Shown: positions 6,855-16,086 of the stretch, piece after piece
Position numbering within the stretch: the stretch's first letter is position 1
Layout: each line of letters opens with the position of its first letter
Source of the DNA: Actinomycetes bacterium
GTDB lineage: Bacteria > Actinomycetota > Acidimicrobiia > Acidimicrobiales > Microtrichaceae
Length of the DNA stretch: 16,086 nt
NCBI GenBank assembly: GCA_023392475.1
Contig: JAEVZA010000065.1
Span: 1-16,086, forward strand
Direction: 5' to 3'
Notes under the pieces: generated by a model
What the model saw: the letters and a program-made list of their open reading frames with translations, nothing else
What the model was told of the DNA's origin: nothing
Database searches by the model: none
Made by a program: the position numbers and the translations under genes

Positions 6855-6860
6855 TAGGTT
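6855..6860 (+). promoter_or_regulatory. Candidate -10 box for the Fpg/Nei gene
   Basis: TAGGTT lies six bases before the GTG at 6867, so the transcript would start at or next to the start codon (leaderless). The same spacing pattern is seen at 6281 and 6240. No convincing -35 element is seen. Confidence 0.5.
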
Positions 6861-6866
6861 GGAGCG

Positions 6867-7703
6867 GTGCCCGAGCTGCCCGAGATCCAGGCCCACGCGG
6901 AGCGCCTGACCCGCGAGTTCGGCGGCATCGCCCTCGAGACGTTCACGCCGATCACGTTCACGGCGCTCAAGACGGCGACGCCGGCGCCCTCGGAGGCGTT
7001 CGGTCGCCCGCTGGATGAGATCGGTCGCCGGGGCAAGTTCCTCCTCCTCCGCTTCGGCGACCTCACGTTCGTCGTCCACCTCATGCAGGGCGGCCGGCTC
7101 GTCCCCGACGAGAAGCAGTCGGCCCGGCCCCGCAACGGCATCGCCCGGTTCGTGTTCGCCGACGGGCCGGCGCTGCTGCTCACGGAGGCCGGCAAGGAGC
7201 GCAAGGCCGGCGTCTGGGTGCTGTCGGGCGACCCGCTCGGTCAGGATCCGCTCAGCGGGCTCGGCGTCGACGCCGACGTCGTCACGAGGGAGCAGCTCGG
7301 CGAGCTCCTCGCCGCCACGAAGATGCGGCTGCACGGCTTCCTCCGCGACCAGCACGGCGTCGCCGGCATCGGCCGGATGCTCGCGAACGAGATCTGCCAC
7401 CGGGCGAAGCTGTCGCCGTTCGCCACCACGTCCAAGCTCGACGACGCGCAGGTCGACGACCTGTACGCCGCCATGGGCGCCTGCATCGCCGACGCGCTCG
7501 CCTTCGAGCGATCGCTCGACGCCATGTCGAAGTCGGCGGACCGGCCCGGCGCGGTCCACCGCCGCAAGGGCGAGACGTGCCCGGAGTGCGGCGACACGAT
7601 CCGGGCCGTCGAGTACAACGCGTACGAGGTCGACTACTGCCCGACGTGCCAGACCGGCGGCAAGGTGCTCGCCGACAACACCACGTCGAAGTTCCTCAAG
7701 TAG
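6867..7703 (+). CDS. Fpg/Nei-family DNA glycosylase/AP lyase
   Basis: Base-excision repair enzyme of the formamidopyrimidine/endonuclease VIII family, which removes oxidised bases and nicks the abasic site. It has 278 residues. The N-terminal PELPE, from the GTG start, supplies the catalytic Pro2 (Schiff base) and Glu3. Lys57 in GRRGKFLLL is the conserved beta-hairpin lysine. The H2TH region spans about 140-205, with DQHGVAGIGR (161-170). A C-terminal zinc finger has Cys238, Cys241, Cys258 and Cys261. Two usual DNA-contacting positions differ: the Asn of VAGIGN is Arg170, and the zinc-finger Arg falls at Tyr253. A tail, GGKVLADNTTSKFLK, follows the finger. It is therefore probably an actinobacterial paralogue and not housekeeping MutM, and the substrate preference is uncertain. 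It converges on mdh. Confidence 0.92.
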   Translation: MPELPEIQAHAERLTREFGGIALETFTPITFTALKTATPAPSEAFGRPLDEIGRRGKFLLLRFGDLTFVVHLMQGGRLVPDEKQSARPRNGIARFVFADGPALLLTEAGKERKAGVWVLSGDPLGQDPLSGLGVDADVVTREQLGELLAATKMRLHGFLRDQHGVAGIGRMLANEICHRAKLSPFATTSKLDDAQVDDLYAAMGACIADALAFERSLDAMSKSADRPGAVHRRKGETCPECGDTIRAVEYNAYEVDYCPTCQTGGKVLADNTTSKFLK

Positions 7704-7740
7704 CCGTCGCCGGCCCCGCTCCCGCCCCCGGACGCGCTTC

Positions 7741-7779
7741 GGCGGTGCCTTCCGTCGTCAGACGACGGGAAGCACCGCC
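7741..7779. terminator. Bidirectional terminator between convergent Fpg/Nei and mdh genes
   Basis: A 39-bp inverted repeat with 19-bp arms (GGCGGTGCCTTCCGTCGTC facing GACGACGGGAAGCACCGCC), one mismatch and one G-T wobble. It lies 37 nt after the glycosylase stop and 21 nt after the mdh stop, and is followed on the plus strand by a short AAAA. The placement suits terminating both genes. Confidence 0.85.
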
Positions 7780-7800
7780 AAAACCTGGGAACGGAGGTCG

Positions 7801-8790
7801 TCAGATGAGGCCGAGCTCGGCGACCGCGTCGCGCTCCTCCTGGAGCTCCGCGGCCGACGCGTCGATCCGGGAACGGGAGAAGTCGTCGATGTCCAGGCCC
7901 TGGACGATCGAGTACTCGCCGTTCGAGCAGGTGCACGGGAAGGACGAGATGATCCCCTCCGGCACGCCGTAGGAGCCGTCGGACGGGATGCCCATCGACA
8001 CCCAGTCGCCCTCGGGGGTGCCGAGGTGCCAGCTGCGCACGTGGTCGATCGCCGCGTTCGCCGCGGAGGCCGCCGAGCTGGCGCCGCGGGCGTCGATGAT
8101 CGCCGCGCCGCGCTTGGCGACGGTCGGGATGAAGTCGCCCTCGATCCACGCCTGGTCGCCCACCGCCTCGGCGGCGTTCTTCCCGGCGACCTCGCAGTGG
8201 AAGAGATCGGGGTACTGGGTCGTGGAGTGGTTGCCCCAGATCGTCATCTTCTTCACGTCGGCGACGGGGGCGTCCAGCTTCTGGGCGATCTGCGCGATCG
8301 CACGGTTGTGGTCGAGGCGGGTCATCGCCGTGAAGCGGCCGTCGTCCAGCCCGGACGCGTTGCTCATCGCGATCAGCGCGTTGGTGTTCGCCGGGTTGCC
8401 GACGACGAGGACCTTCACGTCCCGCTTCGCCGAGCGGCCGAGCGCCTCGCCCTGGGGCTTGAAGATGCCGCCGTTGGCGTTGAGGAGGTCGGAGCGCTCC
8501 ATGCCGGCCTTGCGGGGCATGGCGCCGACGAGCAGGGCCACACCGGCGTCGCCGAAGGCCACGTCGGGGTCGTCGGTCTCGACGACGTCCTGCAGCAGCG
8601 GGAACGCGCAGTCCTCGAGCTCCATCGCCACGCCGTGGAGCGCGCCGAGCGCCGGCGTGATCTCCAGGAGCTGCAGGACGACCGGCTGGTCCGGGCCCAG
8701 CATGGCGCCGCTCGCGATGCGGAACAGCAGCGAGTAGCCGATCTGTCCGGCTGCTCCGGTGACGGCGACGCGGATGGGCTGGTTGGCCAC
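7801..8790 (-). CDS. mdh: Malate dehydrogenase (NAD-dependent, TCA cycle)
   Basis: Cytosolic enzyme interconverting malate and oxaloacetate with NAD(H). It has 329 residues, typical of this group. The nucleotide-binding loop is TGAAGQIG (11-18). Substrate-binding arginines lie in MPRKAGMER (Arg93, Arg99) and LDHNR (Arg163). Asp160 and His188 (GNHSTTQYPD) form the proton relay. VVGNPANTNAL is also a hallmark. MPRK in the mobile loop distinguishes malate from lactate dehydrogenase. The frame is open further upstream, but GTG at 8790 is preceded by GGGAGGAT, a strong ribosome-binding site, and gives the standard N-terminus just before the first beta strand. It is monocistronic: convergent with the glycosylase, with its own promoter. 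Confidence 0.97.
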   Translation of the reverse strand: MANQPIRVAVTGAAGQIGYSLLFRIASGAMLGPDQPVVLQLLEITPALGALHGVAMELEDCAFPLLQDVVETDDPDVAFGDAGVALLVGAMPRKAGMERSDLLNANGGIFKPQGEALGRSAKRDVKVLVVGNPANTNALIAMSNASGLDDGRFTAMTRLDHNRAIAQIAQKLDAPVADVKKMTIWGNHSTTQYPDLFHCEVAGKNAAEAVGDQAWIEGDFIPTVAKRGAAIIDARGASSAASAANAAIDHVRSWHLGTPEGDWVSMGIPSDGSYGVPEGIISSFPCTCSNGEYSIVQGLDIDDFSRSRIDASAAELQEERDAVAELGLI

Positions 8791-8854
8791 GGGGATCCTC
8801 CCGGTTGTCGGCGGCGCCCGGTGCTGCGACGCCCGGGCGAGGGGTTCGGGAGGC

Positions 8855-8884
8855 ACGTTAGGACCGCCTCGCGGACGGGTCGAA
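8855..8884 (-). promoter_or_regulatory. Candidate mdh promoter
   Basis: On the minus strand TTCGAC (8884-8879), an 18-nt spacer and TAACGT (8860-8855) resemble -35 and -10 elements. Transcription would begin near 8848, leaving a leader of about 58 nt that carries the GGGAGG ribosome-binding site before GTG 8790. The rest of the 8791-8910 gap shows nothing else. Confidence 0.5.
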
Positions 8885-8910
8885 ACCGACGACCCGGCCA
8901 CCGGCGGCCG

Positions 8911-11565
8911 TCAGCGGGCGAGCAGGCGGCGGGGGCGACGGGCGGCGACGATCGCCATGGCCGCGCCCGCGCCGATCAGGACGAGCCCCAGCCACACGCC
9001 GCTCAGGTTCGTCCCGGTGAAGGCGAGCCGAGCGGGCGTCGAGCCGTGGGACCCCGACCCGGTCGACGGCGGTGGCACGGTCGTCGCGGGGGCGGGCGGT
9101 GCGGCTGCCTCGGAGGCCGCGACCGGGCACGGAGCGTCCTCGCCCGCATCGGGACCGGGGCCGAGGCAGGCGTCGATGCCCGCGGCGTCGACCGCCGTGA
9201 CGTCCACGAGCGACACGTCGGACAGCGACGGGAACTCGACGTCGCTCCCGGGATCACCCGGATCCTTCAGCTGCACCGGCACGTTCCGGTACCACTCGGG
9301 CTGCACGGACATGTCGAGCTCGCCGTCGTCACCGCCGCAGTCCTTGACGGACCGGGCACCGCCGGCCGGCAGGAAGAAGGCGAGGAGGTAGTGGCCGGCC
9401 GGGAGCTCGTGGACGTAGTCCCCGGCGCCGTCGGTCATCGCCATGTGGTCGTTGCCGTCGCCGTTCGAGCCGTCCGTCCGACCGGCGAACACGCACACGC
9501 CCGACATCGGCAGGTGGGTCGTCTCGCTCGCCACGTGGCCGCGGATCGAGCGCTCGGCGGCGAGCGGCGCCGCCACCGCCTCGATGGCACCTGCATCACA
9601 GGTCTCGGTGCCGTCGCCGTCCCCGTCCTGCGGACGGGTGCTGCCTTCCTGGTCGACGGCCGGGGTGCCGCACCCGCCGTCCGTGACCAGGTCGATCGCC
9701 GGGTTGCCGCTGGTGGGCGTGTAGGCGAAGGAGTCGAGCTCGCCGAACTGGCTGAGGTCGTCGCCCACGTCGCCGAGGCGGTCCGGATCCGTGAGGTCCG
9801 TCCCGGTCGTGGCGCAGCTGCCGTCGTCGACCGCGTCGAAGTCGCCGAGCGTGACGGTGCCCGTGCAGTCCTGGCCGTTGTTGCGGGCGAGGAGCGAGCG
9901 CTGCACGACCGGCGGGCCGGCGGGCACGCCGTCGATCCCGGTCGAGTTGTCGACGACGGTGACGTGTCGCAGCGTCGCACCGCCCGATGACACGGCGACG
10001 CCGCCGCCGCTGGTGCTCGCCAGGTTCCGGGCGACGGTCGTGTTCTGCACGACGGCCGTTCCACCGCTCACCGAGATCGCGCCGCCCGACTGGCCGGCCG
10101 ACCCGTTCACGATCGCGGAGCGGTCGAGGCCGACCGTGCCGCCGGTGACCTCGAGCCCGCCGCCGGAGGCGAACGTGTCGTTGCTGTCGGCGATCATGCT
10201 CACGGTGAACGTGCCGCCGTCGACGCGGACGGCTCCGCCGCCGCTGTTGGCGTGGGCCTTGCCGACGAGCAGGCGGCCGGCTCCGTCGGTCGTGATCGAG
10301 CCCGCGGCGAGGAGGATGCCCCCGCCGGCGCCCTGCGCGTTGGGGCTGGAGATGGACAGCACACCGCTGACCGTGATCGTGCCGTCCTCCTGGTAGAGGC
10401 CGGCGCCGTCCGTCGCGTCGGGTCCGCTGCCGTCGCCGGACAGCGCGAGCTGACCGCCGTCCGCGATCGTCACCGCGCCCTTGTTGTAGAGCTGGCCGCC
10501 GTTGCCGGCGCTGACCTTGGATCGTCCCATCACGGGTGCCCCGCACGTGTCACCGACCGGCGCCGCTGGCACGGCGATGGTGCCGGTGCTGTCGTTGAAC
10601 GCCGCACCACCGGCGGTCGTGGCGGCGCCGCCGTCGAGCCCGCCGCCGTCGAGCGTCGCCGTGCCCTCGTTGTGCAGGTCGCCGCCGGTGTTGGCCGACG
10701 AGAACCGGATGTAGGCGCGGCACCCGAGCGTGAGATCGCCCGCCTGGTTCCACACGCCGCCACCGTCCTCGGTGGCGCCGTTGCTGTCGACGTAGACGTC
10801 GTGCGAGGGGCCGCCGTCCTCCCCGGCCGAGCCGACGATCGTCACCGAGCCGCCCATGTTGGCGATCGCCCCGCCGTACTTCGCGGTGTTGCCGGTGACG
10901 TCGATCCTCGTCGAACCCGTCGTCACCTCGGAGACGTTCGCGATCTTCAGGTCCGCGCCGGTCGTGTTGGCGATCGCCCCGCCCGCGTGGTCGGCCCGGT
11001 TGGACTGGAGCGCGGGGTACCCGTCGTCGGTGTCGAGGCGGTTCTGGATGAGGACCGAGCCGTCGTTGAGGATGGCGCCGCCGTCGTCGGTGCTGTGCCC
11101 GCCGGCGAGGGTGACGTCCACGACCTCGAGCCGACCGCCGCCCTGGACGTGGAAGTGGCGGTCGCCCATCGCGTCGGCCTTGATCAGCGTCGTCGCGTCG
11201 GGGCCCACGTGGTTGCCGGTGAGGCGCACGGTCACGCCCGACGTGATGTCCAGGTCGCCGACCTCGGCGCCGCCCGATCCGGAGATGCTCAGGCTCGACG
11301 TGTCGGCGCTCGGCGCGAAGCCGATGTCCGTCGTGCCGCCGGCGGCGTCGGCCTCCTGCACGGCGGCACGCAGCGTGCAGGTGCCGCCCGCGGTCGCGCA
11401 GGTGCCGTCGATCGCGGCGTCGGCCGCGTCCGTCGGGTCGTCGACGGTGAACGAACCGCTCGCTCCGGCGGCGGTCGACGGGGTCAGGGCCACCGCGGAC
11501 GCAGCGATCAGCAACGTGGCCCCGAGCGCACCGGCGACGCGGTGAAGAAGGTTCTTCCCATCCAT
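8911..11565 (-). CDS. Secreted CSLREA-type beta-helix surface protein with LAXTG-like sorting signal
   Basis: An 884-residue predicted cell-surface protein. A signal peptide covers about 1-35. Residues 56-73 (CATAGGTCTLRAAVQEAD) match the CSLREA N-terminal module common in secreted beta-helix proteins. About 100-640 is a right-handed parallel beta-helix with many GGAI/GGAV/GGGV turns, as in Chlamydia Pmp and pectin-lyase-like repeats. DAGAIEAV marks the end of the helix. A carboxypeptidase-regulatory-like beta-sandwich follows (about 671-790, GHVASETTHLPMSGVCVFAG), then a Pro/Ser-rich linker. The C-terminus has LAFTG (847-851), a hydrophobic helix and an Arg-rich tail: a class E sortase-type sorting signal, inferred. 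ATG 11565 is chosen because the signal peptide begins there; the open frame beyond it runs antisense into the ABC gene. The ligand is unknown, and adhesion or carbohydrate binding is only a guess. Confidence 0.9.
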   Translation of the reverse strand: MDGKNLLHRVAGALGATLLIAASAVALTPSTAAGASGSFTVDDPTDAADAAIDGTCATAGGTCTLRAAVQEADAAGGTTDIGFAPSADTSSLSISGSGGAEVGDLDITSGVTVRLTGNHVGPDATTLIKADAMGDRHFHVQGGGRLEVVDVTLAGGHSTDDGGAILNDGSVLIQNRLDTDDGYPALQSNRADHAGGAIANTTGADLKIANVSEVTTGSTRIDVTGNTAKYGGAIANMGGSVTIVGSAGEDGGPSHDVYVDSNGATEDGGGVWNQAGDLTLGCRAYIRFSSANTGGDLHNEGTATLDGGGLDGGAATTAGGAAFNDSTGTIAVPAAPVGDTCGAPVMGRSKVSAGNGGQLYNKGAVTIADGGQLALSGDGSGPDATDGAGLYQEDGTITVSGVLSISSPNAQGAGGGILLAAGSITTDGAGRLLVGKAHANSGGGAVRVDGGTFTVSMIADSNDTFASGGGLEVTGGTVGLDRSAIVNGSAGQSGGAISVSGGTAVVQNTTVARNLASTSGGGVAVSSGGATLRHVTVVDNSTGIDGVPAGPPVVQRSLLARNNGQDCTGTVTLGDFDAVDDGSCATTGTDLTDPDRLGDVGDDLSQFGELDSFAYTPTSGNPAIDLVTDGGCGTPAVDQEGSTRPQDGDGDGTETCDAGAIEAVAAPLAAERSIRGHVASETTHLPMSGVCVFAGRTDGSNGDGNDHMAMTDGAGDYVHELPAGHYLLAFFLPAGGARSVKDCGGDDGELDMSVQPEWYRNVPVQLKDPGDPGSDVEFPSLSDVSLVDVTAVDAAGIDACLGPGPDAGEDAPCPVAASEAAAPPAPATTVPPPSTGSGSHGSTPARLAFTGTNLSGVWLGLVLIGAGAAMAIVAARRPRRLLAR

Positions 11566-11652
11566 GGGACGACCAGTCGGCCGGTCGATGGGCGAACTGA
11601 GGATCCGAGGGTCCGGCGGCGATCGACCGCCGATGCCCGGCCCCTCTGCTCT

Positions 11653-11691
11653 GTCGAGCGCACGGAGCGCTGAGCGCGCCGTCCGCTCGAC
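11653..11691. terminator. Hairpin, probable terminator of the ABC exporter operon
   Basis: Arms of 18 bp (GTCGAGCGCACGGAGCGC at 11653-11670, pairing with 11674-11691) with two mismatches and a 3-nt spacer. It lies 20 nt after the stop of the minus-strand gene at 11712. Flanking bases TCTG and GGAACG recall the CCGTTCTGT arms of the 54-bp family. No promoter for the beta-helix gene is obvious in the rest of 11566-11711. Confidence 0.7.
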
Positions 11692-11711
11692 GGAACGACG
11701 GAACGCGGGGA

Positions 11712-13507
11712 TCAGGCGGCTCGGGTGTTGCCGATCCAGGACTCGTAGAGGCGGCCGTACACGCCGCCCTCCGCCACGAGCTCGGCGTGGGGACCCATCT
11801 GCACGATCCGCCCGGCGTCGAACACGACGACGAGGTCGGCGGCCTCGGCCGTCGACAGCCGGTGGGCGATGCTCACCGTCGTGCGACCGTGCGCGAGCTT
11901 GGCCAGCGCGTCGGCGAGCGCCCGCTCGGTCTCCGGGTCCACCGCGGAGGTGGCCTCGTCCAGGATCAGCAGGCCCGGGTCGGCGAGCTGGGCCCGGGCG
12001 AGGGCCACGAGCTGCCGCTCCCCCACCGACAGCGCCTCGCCGCGCTCCCGGACCGCGGTGCGCAGCCCGTCGGGCAGCGTGTCCAGCCACCAACCGAGGT
12101 CGAGCGCGAGGAACGCGTCCCGCACCTCGTCGTCGGTCGAGTCGGGCCGGCCCATGCGCACGTTCTCGGCGACGGTCGAGTCGAAGAGGAAGCCATCCTG
12201 CGGGACGAGGCGCATGACGTCGGCACGCGACCCGCGCGCCACCTCGCGCAGGTCGATGCCGCCGAGCAGCACCCGCCCGCCGGTCGGGTCCGCGAGCCGT
12301 GACAGCAGCTTCGCCATCGTCGTCTTGCCGGAGCCCGTCTCACCGACGATCGCCGCGTTGATGCCCGCGGGCAGGTCGAGGCTGATGCCGTGCAGCACGG
12401 GGTGGCCGGGCTCGTACTCGAACACGACGTCCTGGACGCTCACGTCGAGCGGACCCGTCGGCAGCGCCACCCCGGGCACGGGCTCGACGACCTCGATCGG
12501 CTCGTCCATCAGCCGCAGGACCTTGCGCCACCCGGCGAGCGCCGTCTGGGTCTGGTCGAGGATCTCGCCGAGCTCGGCGACGGGCTGGACGATCAGGTTC
12601 GTGAGGAACAGGCAGGCGACGAGCGTGCCGGCCTGCAGGCCCCAGCCCGGGCCCCACCACACGCCCACGCCGACGATGGCGGCGAGCGCGAGCCCACTGA
12701 AGACGTCGGAGACCGGGAACATGATGGCGAAGAAGAACCTCGCCTTGACCTGCGCCTGGTACTGGCGCTCGATGCGGTCGAGCAGCCGGCGCCGGGCCGA
12801 GCGCACGTCGCCGTAGGCACGGATGACACGGATGCCGCCGACGGCCTCGGAGATCTCGGAGAGCGTGTCACCCACCGAGGTGCGGAGGTCGTCGTAGGCC
12901 TTGAGCTGGCGGCCCTGGACCGACCGCATGATCGGGAGCACCGGCAGCAGCACCGCGACCAGCACCAGGGCCAGCTGCCAGCTGTAGATCGCCGTCATGA
13001 TCAGGGCGACCACGATCATCGTGGAGTTCACCGCCCACGACACCGCGCCCCACGACGCGAACTGGGCCAGCGTCTCGATGTCGGACGTGACGCGGGAGAC
13101 GAGGACGCCGCGCTTGGCCTCGTTGTGGTGCCCGATGCTGAGCTCGTGGACGTGGCCGAAGGCCCGGGTGCGGAGGCCGTAGATCACGTTCTCGGCCGTG
13201 GTCATGAGGCGCATGTAGGTGATGCGGTTCAGCAGCGCGAGCCCGAGGATCGCCAGCGCGGCGATCCCGCACGTCCACAGCACGAAGCTCCAGTCGGGGT
13301 GGCCCGACGAGATGCCCTTGTCCAGGATCTGCTGGATCGCGATCGGCACGACCAGGCGGCCGAGCGCGATGACGAGCGCGAACGCGAGGGAGGCCACGAA
13401 CCCGCGCTTCAGCTCCGGCGTCTGCGCCACGCCGGTGCGCAGCACCTCCATCGCCTTGATCGGCTCGGCGTCCTCGTCGTCCTCGGGGGTGTTCGGCCGG
13501 ATGGGCA

Positions 13508-13508
<1 letters not shown>
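11712..13508 (-). CDS. ABC exporter half-transporter, subunit with canonical Walker B and variant signature
   Basis: A 598-residue type IV ABC exporter half: a six-helix membrane domain at about 36-325, then an ATPase domain at about 353-598. ATPase motifs are Walker A GETGSGKT (389-396), Q437, signature LSVGE (493-497, where LSGGQ is usual), Walker B LLILDE (513-518) with catalytic Glu518, and switch His549. It overlaps the upstream exporter gene by one base (TGATG), so the two are cotranslated and probably form a heterodimer. The substrate cannot be inferred; relatives export drugs, lipids or peptides. The N-terminus is an acidic tail of about 20 residues. A hairpin follows the stop. Confidence is high for the family and low for the cargo. 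Confidence 0.95.
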
Positions 13509-15415
<1,907 letters not shown>

Positions 15416-15421
15416 CGTTCC

Positions 15422-15427
15422 ACCGTA
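15422..15427 (-). promoter_or_regulatory. Candidate -10 box for the ABC exporter operon
   Basis: TACGGT on the minus strand lies six bases before TTG 15415, the same spacing as upstream of the Fpg/Nei gene. It would place the transcription start at about 15415. A -35 element is not evident. Confidence 0.4.
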
Positions 15428-15478
15428 GCCAGCGACCCCTCCGCCGTCAGATGGGTTGGGGCCCTCCCCCGGCGTCGG

Positions 15479-15847
15479 TCAGGCGCCGCGGGCGGCGGTC
15501 CGACGGGACCGCACGATGACCAGGCCGAGCCCGCCCGTGGCGATCGCGGCGAGCGGCACCAGCACCGCCACCGGTGACTCGGGCACCACCGCCGGCGGCT
15601 GGTCCGGGTCGGTGGGGTGGCAGTTGTGGTTGCTGAGCCACCACCAGCGGGCGAGCCACTCGAACAGGGACTGCAGCGGGTGCTGCGCGTCGAAGATCGG
15701 TGCTGCGGGCGGCTGCCCGGTCGGCGAGCACGTGAGCGGCGGCGGGGCGGTGCAGGCCGAGGCCAGCCCGACGAGCCCGAGCAGCACGAGGACGAGCGCG
15801 AGCGGGGCCGCCGCCCTCCTCAGCCCGGTCCCAGCCGTCCTCCGCAC
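15479..15847 (-). CDS. Small secreted or membrane-anchored protein preceded by a PHO box
   Basis: A 122-residue protein from GTG 15847; the family is not recognised. An Arg-rich start and a Leu/Val-rich segment (about 12-31) ending LASAC form a signal peptide. The Cys could be lipidated, although Ala at -3 is a weak lipobox, so signal peptidase I cleavage is also possible. The middle is Pro-rich with an aromatic block, FEWLARWWWLSNHNCH. The C-terminus (PESPVAVLVPL, then a hydrophobic helix, then RSRRTAARGA) resembles a surface-sorting tail but has no LPXTG-like motif. The frame stays open to 15934, but that part contains the PHO-box repeats, so the shorter start is preferred. Sixty-three bases separate its stop from the ABC exporter start. 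A phosphate-starvation role is inferred only from the upstream repeats. Confidence 0.7.
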   Translation of the reverse strand: MRRTAGTGLRRAAAPLALVLVLLGLVGLASACTAPPPLTCSPTGQPPAAPIFDAQHPLQSLFEWLARWWWLSNHNCHPTDPDQPPAVVPESPVAVLVPLAAIATGGLGLVIVRSRRTAARGA

Positions 15848-15891
15848 GCCCGACAGTCGACCGCACGCACCTGACCGCAGCGGGAGGGCGA

Positions 15892-15920
15892 CGTGAACAC
15901 CCGGCGAACACAGGGCGAAC
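15892..15920 (-). promoter_or_regulatory. Candidate PHO box with exact 11-bp periodicity
   Basis: On the minus strand GTTCGCC (15920-15914), GTTCGCC (15909-15903) and GTTCACG (15898-15892) are direct repeats with 4-nt gaps, so the period is exactly 11 bp. This is the architecture of Streptomyces PhoP sites (GTTCACC plus four bases). The site ends 44 nt before GTG 15847; the pst box ends 43 nt before its GTG. Confidence 0.7.
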
Positions 15921-15960
15921 GGTTCCGGGCGCACCCGACCTTCCCGGGCCCCCGAACCGA

Positions 15961-16010
15961 GCTCTGTGATGCACCACTGGTGCGTTCGACCCCGTGGCGC
16001 ATCACAGAGC
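15961..16010. repeat. 50-bp nested inverted repeat near the right edge
   Basis: Perfect 12-bp arms GCTCTGTGATGC (15961-15972) and GCATCACAGAGC (15999-16010), then one mismatch and an inner CCAC/GTGG stem. The CATCACAGA core is shared with 4707-4714 in the 54-bp element. It may be the terminator of a minus-strand gene beyond the edge, or part of the regulatory region of the 15847 gene. From 16011 to the end the DNA is very GC-rich, with G runs, and I see no gene. Confidence 0.7.
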
Positions 16011-16086
16011 CGGTCACGGGGGCGCCGGACGGGGGCGGCCGCGGCGGTGCCGGGCCCGGGGGCCCCGCCCCGGGGGGGAGGAGGGG

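Noticed and set aside
7015..9990. A 991-codon plus-strand open frame
   Set aside because: It is a shadow of the glycosylase gene in another frame and then runs antisense through mdh and the beta-helix gene. It is Arg/Ser/Ala-rich with no recognisable domain, as expected from high GC.
11566..12093. Upstream extension of the beta-helix protein frame
   Set aside because: It overlaps the ABC exporter on the same strand in another frame, is Arg/Gly-rich, and would bury the signal peptide internally. The start at 11565 explains the protein better.
15848..15934. Longer N-terminus for the small surface protein
   Set aside because: It would encode the 11-bp repeats and place the signal peptide about 40 residues inside the protein.
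15820..16017. 65-codon minus-strand open frame at the right edge
   Set aside because: It overlaps the inverted repeat and PHO box, and has no domain, ribosome-binding site or plausible composition.

Overview
This is a high-GC actinobacterial window, with G or C at almost every third codon position. GTG starts are frequent and most genes are on the minus strand. The mix of genes suggests Acidimicrobiia or a related deep actinobacterial lineage: a CSLREA-type beta-helix surface protein ending in an LAXTG-like sorting signal, a class of Fpg/Nei glycosylase common in actinobacteria, and Streptomyces-like PHO boxes. The lineage is inferred from style, not from a marker gene.

Left region (1-4735): a high-affinity phosphate ABC importer on the minus strand, transcribed pstC > pstA > pstB > pstS. 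The last three genes are joined by ATGA overlaps. pstS runs off the left edge. The order differs from the usual pstSCAB because the binding protein comes last. PstA and PstB both carry long N-terminal extensions. Upstream of pstC, three GTTCMCC repeats form a candidate PHO box.

Middle region (4736-8790): an unrecognised 385-residue protein is translationally coupled to a stand-alone phosphohistidine swivel (PEP-utilizer mobile) domain. A divergent SCP2-type lipid-binding protein shares their promoter region. Next come an Fpg/Nei-family DNA glycosylase and a convergent malate dehydrogenase, separated by a long bidirectional terminator hairpin. Several starts (6227, 6295, 6867 and possibly 15415) sit 6-8 nt after a TANNNT box, which suggests leaderless transcripts.

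Right region (8911-16086): a large secreted beta-helix protein with an LAFTG sorting signal. Then come two overlapping ABC exporter half-transporters whose ATPase motifs are asymmetric in exactly the complementary way expected of a heterodimer. Last is a small secreted or membrane protein preceded by three exact 11-bp-spaced PHO-box repeats. Its layout matches that upstream of pstC, so it may belong to the phosphate-starvation regulon.

Intergenic regions hold a notable family of structured inverted repeats. Two 54-bp copies (4665-4718 and 6722-6775) share conserved arms around unrelated 16-bp centres, and related hairpins lie at 11653-11691 and 15961-16010. Most sit at gene 3' ends. No tRNA, rRNA, CRISPR array, transposase or integrase was seen.
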